Assembly: GCF_040712085.1 (NCBI RefSeq)
Contig: NZ_JBFCVK010000008.1
Location: 62,001 to 126,000, forward strand
Direction: 5' to 3'
From: Aquibaculum sediminis
GTDB lineage: Bacteria; Pseudomonadota; Alphaproteobacteria; Kiloniellales; DSM-21159
Length of the DNA stretch: 64,000 nt
Below, in pieces: positions 15,984-23,904 of this stretch. The notes beneath the pieces are model-generated. The model was given only the letters and a program-made list of their open reading frames with translations. It was not told where the DNA came from and ran no database searches. A program made the translations under genes and the position numbers. Position 1 is the stretch's first letter; every line of letters begins with the position of its first letter.

Positions 15984-16952
15984 CTACTCGGGCAGGAGCC
16001 GGTCGGGGCGCTCGTCCAGGCGCAGCTCGATCGCATTCCAGATCATGCCCGAGAGATTCTTTCCGGTGAAACGCTCGATCTCCTGCAGCCCCGTGGGCGA
16101 GGTGACGTTGATCTCCGTGAGATAGCGGCCGATCACATCGATGCCGACGAAGATCAGCCCCCGATCCTTCAATGCCGGTCCGATCGCCTCGCAGATTTCA
16201 CGATCGCGCGCGGACAGCTCGCAGGGTACGGCTCGTCCGCCCACATGCATGTTGGAGCGCGCCTCGCCCTCGGCCGGGATGCGGTTGATCGCGCCCACAG
16301 CCTCGCCATCGACCAGGATGATCCGCTTGTCGCCCTGACGCACCTCCGGCAGGTACTTCTGGACAATGATCGGTTCGCGATAGAGCTGCGTGAAGAGTTC
16401 AAGCAGGGCATTGAGGTTCTCGTCACCCGGCGCGATGTGGAACACACCGGCGCCGCCGTTGCCGAACAGCGGCTTGACGATGATGTCCTCGTGCTGGACG
16501 CGGAAGTCGACGACCTCGCCGTGATCGCTGGTGATCAGCGTGGGCGGCATCAGATCCGGAAACTGCGTGACGAAAAGCTTTTCCGGGGCATTGCGCACGT
16601 GCATGGGGTCGTTGACCACCAGCGTGCTGGGGTGCACGTGCTCCAGCAGGTGCGTGGCGGTGATGTAGGCCATGTCGAAGGGCGGGTCCTGGCGCATCAG
16701 CACCACATCGAGACCGCCGAGATCCAGCGACTCCGGCGCCCCCAGTTCCGCATGCTCTCCCAGCTTGCGCTCTACGCGCAGCGGCCGGGCGCGGGCGAAG
16801 AGCCGGCCATCGCGAAATGCCAGGTCCTGTGGCTGATAGTGGAAGAGCGCATGGCCACGCGCCTGAGCTTCCAGCGCCAGAGCAAAGGTGCTGTCCGCGT
16901 TGATGTCGACCCCCTCGATGGGGTCCATCTGGATGGCAACCGCGAGGCTCAT
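15984..16952 (-). CDS. gshB: Glutathione synthase
   Basis: The protein has 322 residues from the ATG at 16952, chosen because AGGGGA lies about 8 bases before it; a TTG at 16958 is the alternative. The N-terminal MDPIEGVDINADSTFAL matches the prokaryotic GshB start, and the ATP-grasp domain shows HEDIIVKPLFGNGGAGVF and YLTEINVTSPTGLQEIERF. It joins gamma-glutamylcysteine to glycine. It belongs to the alphaproteobacterial gene string gshB-sirB1-yraN-rsmI on this strand. Confidence 0.96.
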   Translation of the reverse strand: MSLAVAIQMDPIEGVDINADSTFALALEAQARGHALFHYQPQDLAFRDGRLFARARPLRVERKLGEHAELGAPESLDLGGLDVVLMRQDPPFDMAYITATHLLEHVHPSTLVVNDPMHVRNAPEKLFVTQFPDLMPPTLITSDHGEVVDFRVQHEDIIVKPLFGNGGAGVFHIAPGDENLNALLELFTQLYREPIIVQKYLPEVRQGDKRIILVDGEAVGAINRIPAEGEARSNMHVGGRAVPCELSARDREICEAIGPALKDRGLIFVGIDVIGRYLTEINVTSPTGLQEIERFTGKNLSGMIWNAIELRLDERPDRLLPE

Positions 16953-17046
16953 GGACAATCCCCTAATTCGGAAAGTGGCAGGGTTAGCACCACCCGCCGG
17001 ACCTGCAAAGCCACAGTCTCAGATAAGCCGGCTCAGTTAAGCCAGT

Positions 17047-17904
17047 TCAGTTCAACCGCGTGCGAAGGCGCGCGAGGGTCTCGCGCACCTCGGCCCGATG
17101 TCCGTCATCTCCCTCAAGGGAAAGATAGTGCTGCAAGGCCTGGATGGCTGCCCCGAGATTCTCCTCGTGCATATAGAGCAGCCCCGCTTCCCGCCACAGG
17201 GCCGGCGTGGCCGGTGCGAACAGCAGCATGCCCTCGATCACACGCAGCGCCTCGACCCGCTTTTGATCGCGCAGCAGCCGGAGCTTGCGATTGTTCTGCA
17301 GGCGCAGCAGCACCTCGCGATTACTCACCCCGGCATGATGCTCGGGCTGCAGCTCGGCATCAACGCCGGAGAGAACCTTGAGCAACTCACGCAGCTCATC
17401 CGCAGTACGCACCGCTCCAGCATTGAAGGGATCGATGATCGCCCGGCGCCCTTCGGCCTCCATCCGGATGAGGAAGTGCCCCGGAAAGGCCAAGCCCTCG
17501 GCGGACCAGCCGCAGCTCTGAGCGATCCGCAGATAGAGTATGCCAAGCGCCACCGGTAGTCCCCGTCGGCGGTCGATCACCCGCATCATGTCGGCATTCT
17601 GCAGGTCGTCGTAGGTCTCCTCGTCGCCGGCGTAGCCGTAGCGCTCGAAGAGCAGGCTGTTGATGATCGCGACCCGCTCCTCCAGCCTTGGCGGGTTGCT
17701 GCACCGCCGGGCCAGGTCCGCCGCATCGCGTTCCAGCAGTGTCAGGTGATGAAAATAGCGGTCGAGCGGCTCGTCGCTCAGGCTCTCGAAAGCCGCAAGC
17801 AGGATGGCCAGCCGCGCGAGGTCCAGCTGCGCATCCGCTTTGCTCGCCTGATCGCGCAGTATCGTGGCAATGTGACCCCGGTCCGTCGGTTGCTGGCCTA
17901 TCAC
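17047..17904 (-). CDS. SirB1-family transglutaminase-like/TPR protein
   Basis: The protein has 285 residues. The N-terminal part carries the transglutaminase-like core of SirB1 proteins (ERYGYAGDEETYDDLQNADM, then RRRGLPVALGILYLRIAQ and GLAFPGHFLIRM). A C-terminal tetratricopeptide-like helical stretch follows (LLFAPATPALWREAGLLYMH). Family members are widespread next to gshB/prmC-type genes. The biochemical role is not established. Confidence 0.88.
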   Translation of the reverse strand: MIGQQPTDRGHIATILRDQASKADAQLDLARLAILLAAFESLSDEPLDRYFHHLTLLERDAADLARRCSNPPRLEERVAIINSLLFERYGYAGDEETYDDLQNADMMRVIDRRRGLPVALGILYLRIAQSCGWSAEGLAFPGHFLIRMEAEGRRAIIDPFNAGAVRTADELRELLKVLSGVDAELQPEHHAGVSNREVLLRLQNNRKLRLLRDQKRVEALRVIEGMLLFAPATPALWREAGLLYMHEENLGAAIQALQHYLSLEGDDGHRAEVRETLARLRTRLN

Positions 17905-18004
17905 CGCTGCCTCATCCTCCTGTCTGGTGCGTCCGGCCCAACCTCAAGCGCGGATACGCCGCGGTCAACGTCCTTCCGGCCACGAGGCAGCGACCTCGGC
18001 ATTC

Positions 18005-18379
18005 CTATCCCCCCTCTCGCCAGACATCCGGCAAGTGGAGCGGGAGGCGACCAGGATAGAGCAGCAGCGCATCGAAGCGACAGGCGCAAAGGGAAAACTG
18101 CGGGTTCTGTTGCAAGAAGAGCCGTGCGGCGCGGGCAATACGCTGGCGCTGCCGCAGCGAGATGGCCCGCATAGCGGCCGCCTCCTCGTTGCGCCGCTTC
18201 ACCTCGACGAAAACCAACACCGACCCACGCTTTGCGATCAGATCGATCTCGCCCAAGCGCGAGCGCCAGCCGCGGGCAACGATGCGATAGCCCTTCAGCC
18301 GCAGCCACCAGGCCGCGAGACGTTCGGCCCGGCGACCCCGGCCGTAGGCTTCGCGCCGCAGTCGGGCGTCATCGCTCAT
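18005..18379 (-). CDS. YraN family (UPF0102) endonuclease-fold protein
   Basis: The protein has 124 residues from the ATG at 18379, which overlaps the 3' end of rsmI by 11 bases. The restriction-endonuclease-like core is clear: GEIDLIAKRGSVLVFVEVKRR, with the D-x(n)-E-V-K active-site pattern. The N-terminal GRRAERLAAWWLRLKGYRI is the conserved helix. YraN proteins are Holliday-junction-resolvase-related, of uncertain function. The tight overlap with rsmI indicates co-translation; this pair is conserved in many Proteobacteria. Confidence 0.9.
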   Translation of the reverse strand: MSDDARLRREAYGRGRRAERLAAWWLRLKGYRIVARGWRSRLGEIDLIAKRGSVLVFVEVKRRNEEAAAMRAISLRQRQRIARAARLFLQQNPQFSLCACRFDALLLYPGRLPLHLPDVWREGG

Positions 18380-19244
18380 CGCCCCGCTCCAACTCCAGTG
18401 CGCGGCGATAGACCCTGCGCCGCGGCAAGCCGCTTTCCGCTGCCACGCGATCCACGGCATCGCGCAGAGTCTCTGCTTTCAGGGCGGCAATCAGGCGCCC
18501 GTCGAGCTGTTCTTCCGCGCTCTGTTCCTGCACATCCGCCGGCAGCGGACCGATCAGCAGCACTATTTCGCCCCGCGGCGGCGGCACATCGCGGTAATAG
18601 ACCACAAGATCGCTCAGGGGGCCGCGCCGCACCTCCTCGTGCAGCTTGGTCAGTTCGCGTGCAACCGCGGCCGGACGCGCACCGTCCAGAACAGCTACAG
18701 CATCGCCGAGAGCTTCGGCCAGGCGGCGCGGCGATTCGAAAAAGATCAACGTGCTCGGTACAGCGCTGACTTCCCCCAGTGCCTTGCGGCGCGCCGCAGT
18801 CTTGGCCGGGAGGAAACCGCCGAAGAAGAAACGATCGCTGGGCAGGCCGGACAGGCTGAGCGCCGTCAGCACCGCCGAAGCCCCGGGAACAGCGGTGACG
18901 GCCAGGCCTTCGCCCAGCAGGGCCTGCACGAGTTTGTAGCCGGGATCAGAAACCAGCGGTGTGCCGGCATCGCTGACCAGCGCCACAGTCTTGCCATCCC
19001 GCAGGGCTTCCATCAGTCTCGGCCTGACGCGTTCGGCGTTATGGTCATGGTAGGCAAGCAGGGATCTTTCGATACCATGCGCGTGCAACAATCGACTCGT
19101 GACCCGCGTATCCTCGCAGGCTACGAGGTCGGCTCGGCGCAGGACATCGAGCGCACGCAGCCCGATGTCAGCCAGATTGCCAATTGGAGTGGCAACCAGG
19201 TACAGCGCCGGCTCCAGAGGCTGCGTAAGCGCCTTGATCGTCAG
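18369..19244 (-). CDS. rsmI: 16S rRNA (cytidine-1402 2'-O)-methyltransferase RsmI, apparent CTG start
   Basis: The conserved protein begins around LYLVATPIGNLADIGLRAL and continues through ACEDTRVTSRLL, LVSDAGTPLVSDPGYKLV and FFGGFLPAK, all RsmI hallmarks. It is a tetrapyrrole-methylase-fold enzyme that methylates C1402 of 16S rRNA. Between the upstream in-frame stop (about 19283) and residue 50 of the protein there is no ATG, GTG or TTG in frame. A CTG at 19244 lies 8 bases after GTGGAG and would give a 291-residue protein, close to the usual 286. The first ordinary start (TTG at 19091) would delete the essential N-terminus. A single-base sequence error is the alternative explanation. It is divergent from the LpoA-like gene. 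Confidence 0.9.
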   Translation of the reverse strand: MTIKALTQPLEPALYLVATPIGNLADIGLRALDVLRRADLVACEDTRVTSRLLHAHGIERSLLAYHDHNAERVRPRLMEALRDGKTVALVSDAGTPLVSDPGYKLVQALLGEGLAVTAVPGASAVLTALSLSGLPSDRFFFGGFLPAKTAARRKALGEVSAVPSTLIFFESPRRLAEALGDAVAVLDGARPAAVARELTKLHEEVRRGPLSDLVVYYRDVPPPRGEIVLLIGPLPADVQEQSAEEQLDGRLIAALKAETLRDAVDRVAAESGLPRRRVYRRALELERGDER

Positions 19245-19297
19245 AGTCGTTACTCCACTTCGAACCGTGTTTCTGTCCCCAGTTCAAGGAGCCGCAG

Positions 19298-20506
19298 ATG
19301 ACTGCCTCGCGGATTGCCGGAAGCGCTGCAGCCGCCATCTTCCTCTTGCTGGTAGGCGCTTGCGCCAGCCCGCAGGCTACGCGCCAGGCGGAACAGCCGC
19401 AACAACCACCCGAGCAGGTGGTGTTGCCCGAAGATGAGATGGCCCGGCCCTTCTATGACGACGGCCGCACCAGGGTGGCGCTGCTGGCCCCGCTGAGCGG
19501 CGAGCACGCACCCGTGGGCCAAGCCCTGGTGAATGCCGCGCAAATGGCACTCTTCGACATCGGGGAAGACGATTTCGCGCTGTCTGTGAAAGACACTGCT
19601 GCCGGCGGTGGCGGCCTCGACCTGGCGATGGAGGAAGCCATCGAGGAAGGCGCACAACTGGTACTCGGCCCGCTCTTCGCCTCCGACGTCCGGGCCGTGC
19701 GGGGCCCCGCGATGGGCGCCGGCCTGCCGCTTCTGGTCTTCTCCAACGATCGCACCCTTGCCGGGGACGGCGTCTACGTCATGGGACTCACGCCCCAGTC
19801 CGAAGTCGAACGGGTGGCCGACTATGCACAGCGCAACGGCCTGCGGCGCGTCGGGCTGTTGATGCCCGATTCAGCCTTCGGCGATGCGATCCGCTCCGCG
19901 CTCCGGGACGCCACCCAGCGATTTGGAGGGGAACTGGTCGAGGTGGTGACCTACGACCCACGCTCGCCGGACTTCTCGCAACCGGTTCGCCAGTTCGCGC
20001 AGGGCGCCACCAGTCGCTACGATGCCATTCTCGTGCCGGCCGGCGGCCGGGAGCTTCTGTCGCTTGCCGCGCAGCTTGCCAACTACAATGTGGACCCCAG
20101 CCAGATCCAGTATCTCGGCACCCGTCTGTGGGAGAATCGTGCTCTGGGCGCCGAACCGGCCCTGGCCGGCGGCTGGTTCGCCTCACCGGCGCGCAGCTCC
20201 TGGGAGCGTTTTGCCGAACGCTACCGCGAGATCTACGATGCACGGCCGCCGCGCATCGCCTCCGTAGCCTACGATTCCACGGCGATGGCCGCCGCACTGG
20301 CCCAGGACGCGGCACAGAACGGCAACGACCGGCCCTATGACCGCAATTCACTGGAGAATCCCAACGGTTTCGCCGGTGTGGACGGGCTGTTCCGCCTGCA
20401 ATCGAATGGCCACGTGGAGCGCGGGCTCGCCGTCTATGAACTGCAGCGCGACGCCTTCAACGAGTTGGAAGAAGCACCGAGAAGCTTCGAGCCGCTGATT
20501 AACTGA
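19298..20506 (+). CDS. LpoA-like penicillin-binding protein activator lipoprotein
   Basis: The protein has 402 residues with AAGGAG before the ATG. The signal peptide ends in a lipobox (LVGAC, Cys22). The rest is a periplasmic-binding-protein type I fold: VALLAPLSGEHAPVGQALVNAAQMA, ALFDIGEDDF, LVLGPLFASDVRAV and the later YLGTRLWENRALGAEPALAGGWF. In gammaproteobacteria LpoA activates PBP1A from the outer membrane. Alphaproteobacterial homologues share only the C-terminal binding-protein domain, as here. Its position divergent to rsmI matches the conserved lpoA/rsmI arrangement. Confidence 0.88.
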   Translation: MTASRIAGSAAAAIFLLLVGACASPQATRQAEQPQQPPEQVVLPEDEMARPFYDDGRTRVALLAPLSGEHAPVGQALVNAAQMALFDIGEDDFALSVKDTAAGGGGLDLAMEEAIEEGAQLVLGPLFASDVRAVRGPAMGAGLPLLVFSNDRTLAGDGVYVMGLTPQSEVERVADYAQRNGLRRVGLLMPDSAFGDAIRSALRDATQRFGGELVEVVTYDPRSPDFSQPVRQFAQGATSRYDAILVPAGGRELLSLAAQLANYNVDPSQIQYLGTRLWENRALGAEPALAGGWFASPARSSWERFAERYREIYDARPPRIASVAYDSTAMAAALAQDAAQNGNDRPYDRNSLENPNGFAGVDGLFRLQSNGHVERGLAVYELQRDAFNELEEAPRSFEPLIN

Positions 20507-20521
20507 ACCCGCAGCAAGGCG

Positions 20522-20564
20522 CGGCCCCGATTAGAGCAGAGCGATCCGGTCTAGGGGCCGCGCA
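20522..20564. terminator. Hairpin between convergent LpoA-like and YhdP-like genes
   Basis: A 10-bp perfect stem is formed by GCGCGGCCCC (about 20519-20528) and GGGGCCGCGC (about 20554-20563). The loop of 25 bases (20529-20553) carries TTAGAGC and GCGATCCGGTC, words that also occur in the palindromes at 34334-34469. The right arm covers the last codons of the YhdP-like gene. It probably stops transcription from both sides. Confidence 0.6.
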
Positions 20565-23500
20565 TGCTTTCCGGTGGGAAGGGATCGAGGTTCGTGTCCT
20601 GCTCCCCCTCCTCACTGCCACTGTCGCCCGCTGGCAGATTGAAGAGATTGCGCAGGAAACCGGGCGCCAGGGCAGACAGCGGATTGACCGAGAACTGGGG
20701 ATCCTCCAGCGATCCGCTGAGCCGATAGTTCACACCGAGAATGCCTTCCCCCTCACCACCCGTAAGCAGGAACCCCAGGAGCGGAATGGCACCCAGCACC
20801 TGGTTGAGCGAATAGGCCGGCACCAGGGTGCCTTGCACGTCGGAGTTCGCCCCTTCCAGATCCAAATGCCCGCGCGCGGTGATGCCGAGCGCCGGTCCGT
20901 AGGCCCGGACCAGATCGCTGCTCAAGCGGCCATCGGCCAAAACCACGTCTCCGGTCAGGCGCTGGAAGGTGATCCCCTGCCCGCCGAGCAGTTCACCGAT
21001 GCCGGTCAGGGAGGCGATGGTCAGCAGGCGGGCCATGGCCGGCGCTTCCACCAGCGTGTAGTCGTCGGCCCAGAGTTCGAAGGTCATGGGATGATCCGGC
21101 AGAGGGCCCTCCCCGCTCCCCACCACGGACAGACTGCCGCCTTCCAGGGTGTCGAAGAGATCGAGCGCCCGAAGCATCGCGCCGAAATCGTCGGCTTCGA
21201 GCTGCAAGGCCTTGCCGGCTCGATCTGCCGAGTCCCCGTAAATCAGGGAGACACTTTTGGGGCCGCTGTCGCCCTCGGCATCGGCGCCTCCATAGCGCCA
21301 GAGATGGCGCGGGATCCGGCCGCGCAGCACGGCCTCCTGCCAACCGGCCGCATCACGATGCAGCCGCAGTTCCGCAGCTTCCAGGAAGCGATTCTCTGCA
21401 AAGCGCAGCTGTGAGAGGTTTGGCGCGACGATGCGCAGCGCCGAGTCCGGAGACTCCGGCTCCTGCGGGTCCGTCCCGCCTGGTGCCTCGGCGTCCTCCT
21501 CCCCCAGGAAGTCCTCGACATCAAGCTGTCCGCCTCCGATCTCGGCCTCCAGGCCCCCGTCCGGCAGGAAACGCAGCGTAAGGGCCTGCAGACTGCTGTT
21601 GCCGAAGTTGGCGCTCCCCAGGTTGAGTGCGGTGGGCTCTCCTTGTTCATCAAAGGTCATCAGGCCAGCGCTCATGGTCAAACCCTCGGCATCGAGGCTC
21701 ATGTCCTCGATCGCCGTGGGTTGCTCTTCCCGCAAAAGCACCCGGCCCGCAAAGCTCCCCGGAACTCCGGAGGGTTTGGACCAGTCCAGTTCCTCGATTT
21801 GAACGGCGGCTTCGGCAAGGTCGACATTCAAGTCCAAGCGGCTGTCTCCCTGCACCGGGATGCCAAGGTCGATCTCCGCCGCCACCGGGCCGGTCAGATA
21901 GGGTGCCAGATCCACGCCCAGCCGCTCCCGCGCCGGCTGACCGAGGTGGGGAATTGAGGCGTTGACCTGCGTGCGCTCCCCGCCGCCTTCGAATGCTTCG
22001 GACCAGTTCACCCCATAGGCCTGCGTATCGCCCAAGGCCAGATCGCCACTGACCTGCATGCCATGCTGAGTCAGTGAGAGGGACAGCGGCCCGCCGGAGA
22101 GGTCTTCCCCCAGCACGGCTCGGCGTAACAGGATCTCACTCAAGGTCCCGTCCACCCCAAGGTCTATGTCATCAAAGGTCACCTCGTCTTCGAGCGGCAG
22201 GACGAAGCGAAGCCGCGCATCGGCCTGCCCGGCCGAGCCTTCGGAGGTAAATCCCAGTTCCGCAAGCAGGTCGAGCCGCGGGTGCTCCAGCGTTTCCAGG
22301 ACCGCCCGCAAGGGGCCGACGGCGTCGAAACTCACGTCCAGCCACTGGTCCGGCTCTTGCAGGCCGGAAATGACCACATCGCCGCCGGAAACCGCCAGAT
22401 CCTGCATGCCGCCGCTCTCGACGACGAAGTTGAAGGAATCGGCATCGAAAGTGGCCGTGCCGTGGAGGCCCACGGCGGGTGGCAGGGGCCGCAGATAGTG
22501 AACCTCGAGGTCGCGAAAGCTGAAGGACCCATCGAGCCGGTGCACCTGGGGCTCGGCCGTCGGATCCTTGGGGATGGTCACATCGGCCATGACCCGCCCC
22601 TCCGGCGCCTCGCCAAGCGGGATGTTCTCCACCACCCAGGGGCGGCCGCCATCACGCAGCACCGTGGGCCAGTAGAGATGCAGGTCCGGGACCATCACAT
22701 CTTCGACCGAGGCCTCGGTGGTCACGCGAAGGCCATTCGTCCATACGCGCATATCCGCGGAGGCACTGAGACGTGGGCCGGGCTCCAGTTCGTTGCCCAG
22801 ACGCAGATCGAGTTGATCGAGGCCGAAGGTGCCCTCGGGGCCGTCGAACGCCCCCCGGGCGGTCAGCGAGAGAAGGTCGAAGGGCCGCGCGAAAACCTCC
22901 GTCAGATCGATCCGGCCGCCGTCGCTGGCGATCTCGAAGGTGCCGCTCGGCAGGCGGCCATCGATCGGTACGTTCGCCTGCAGCTGGCCGCTGAGACCCA
23001 GCTCGATCCCGCCAAGTTCCGCGAGGCCGGACCAGGGGGCAAATTCGTCGACGCGCAGGTCCTCAAACTGGGTCTGGCTTTCGACCACCTGCTGATCGCT
23101 GCGAAACCAGAGTGAGGAACGCAAGGAAGCGCGCGCCTGGCCGAAGGCGGCTTCCCCGTGGAGCTCGGCGCCAATGCCGCCCACCTCGCGCCAAATCTGC
23201 AATCCAGCCTGACGCACCTCGACCCGTCGGCCGACGCGACGGTCGTCGAACAGCAGCCGGGCGTTGCGAATATCGATATGCTGCAGATAGGTGATGGCCT
23301 TGTCCGGATCGCGCGGCTCCAGGAGCTGGGCCAGAACGTCGTCCGCCACCCCGGAGAGATCGGGCACCTCGTCGCTCTCCGCCGGCGGCGCACCGAAGGC
23401 AAAGGCGCCATCTTCGTCGCGCAGCACGCGCAGCCGGGCCCGATCCAGCTCGATGCGGGTGGCGCCGAATGTGCCGTGCAGCAGTGCTTCCAGACTAAGG

Positions 23501-23796
23501 GTCAGCTCCACCCGCGGCAGGTACGCCAGCGGCCGTCCCTCGCTGTCGCGCAGACGCCAGTTGCGCGCCTCCACCTGGATCTCCCGGCTGCTGCCGTCCC
23601 AGATCAGTGCGCTGGAGCCCACCTCGGCCACCACCCCTTCCCCGGCGAAGGCCTGTTCGATCCGCGGGGTGAGGAAGTCCATGGGCACGGGGCCGGCGGT
23701 CAACCGCCAGAAGACAATCAGCAGCACGACCACCAGTAGGGCGACCGCTCCGCCCATGACCTCCAACAGCACGCGTCCGAACCGATTGACCTTCAT
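20551..23796 (-). CDS. YhdP-family AsmA-like envelope protein (DUF3971 / AsmA-like C-terminal)
   Basis: The protein has 1081 residues. An N-terminal transmembrane anchor (about 10-32, LLEVMGGAVALLVVVLLIVFW) is followed by a very long periplasmic beta-strand-rich region. The N-terminal portion fits DUF3971 (YLPRVELTLSLEALLHGTFGA) and the C-terminus fits the AsmA-like domain (ITARGHLDLEGANSDVQGT, then GGEGEGILGVNYRLSGSLEDP). YhdP, TamB and YdbH form bridge-like structures that move phospholipid between inner and outer membranes. This length and layout match YhdP best. The C-terminal tail is acidic. It ends against the LpoA-like gene. Confidence 0.88.
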   Translation of the reverse strand: MKVNRFGRVLLEVMGGAVALLVVVLLIVFWRLTAGPVPMDFLTPRIEQAFAGEGVVAEVGSSALIWDGSSREIQVEARNWRLRDSEGRPLAYLPRVELTLSLEALLHGTFGATRIELDRARLRVLRDEDGAFAFGAPPAESDEVPDLSGVADDVLAQLLEPRDPDKAITYLQHIDIRNARLLFDDRRVGRRVEVRQAGLQIWREVGGIGAELHGEAAFGQARASLRSSLWFRSDQQVVESQTQFEDLRVDEFAPWSGLAELGGIELGLSGQLQANVPIDGRLPSGTFEIASDGGRIDLTEVFARPFDLLSLTARGAFDGPEGTFGLDQLDLRLGNELEPGPRLSASADMRVWTNGLRVTTEASVEDVMVPDLHLYWPTVLRDGGRPWVVENIPLGEAPEGRVMADVTIPKDPTAEPQVHRLDGSFSFRDLEVHYLRPLPPAVGLHGTATFDADSFNFVVESGGMQDLAVSGGDVVISGLQEPDQWLDVSFDAVGPLRAVLETLEHPRLDLLAELGFTSEGSAGQADARLRFVLPLEDEVTFDDIDLGVDGTLSEILLRRAVLGEDLSGGPLSLSLTQHGMQVSGDLALGDTQAYGVNWSEAFEGGGERTQVNASIPHLGQPARERLGVDLAPYLTGPVAAEIDLGIPVQGDSRLDLNVDLAEAAVQIEELDWSKPSGVPGSFAGRVLLREEQPTAIEDMSLDAEGLTMSAGLMTFDEQGEPTALNLGSANFGNSSLQALTLRFLPDGGLEAEIGGGQLDVEDFLGEEDAEAPGGTDPQEPESPDSALRIVAPNLSQLRFAENRFLEAAELRLHRDAAGWQEAVLRGRIPRHLWRYGGADAEGDSGPKSVSLIYGDSADRAGKALQLEADDFGAMLRALDLFDTLEGGSLSVVGSGEGPLPDHPMTFELWADDYTLVEAPAMARLLTIASLTGIGELLGGQGITFQRLTGDVVLADGRLSSDLVRAYGPALGITARGHLDLEGANSDVQGTLVPAYSLNQVLGAIPLLGFLLTGGEGEGILGVNYRLSGSLEDPQFSVNPLSALAPGFLRNLFNLPAGDSGSEEGEQDTNLDPFPPESMRGP

Positions 23797-23904
23797 GGGG
23801 CGATCCTAATCCGGATCGCTGTCCAGGCACAGCTTCTGCACCGGCTTGACCATTCAAGGCCGGCTCGCGCAGGCTTAGATTTTCTCACGTGCAGGCACCG
23901 CCCT

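Noticed and set aside
16952..17046. Possible riboswitch in the gshB leader
   Set aside because: The spacer is short and I see no convincing conserved structure.
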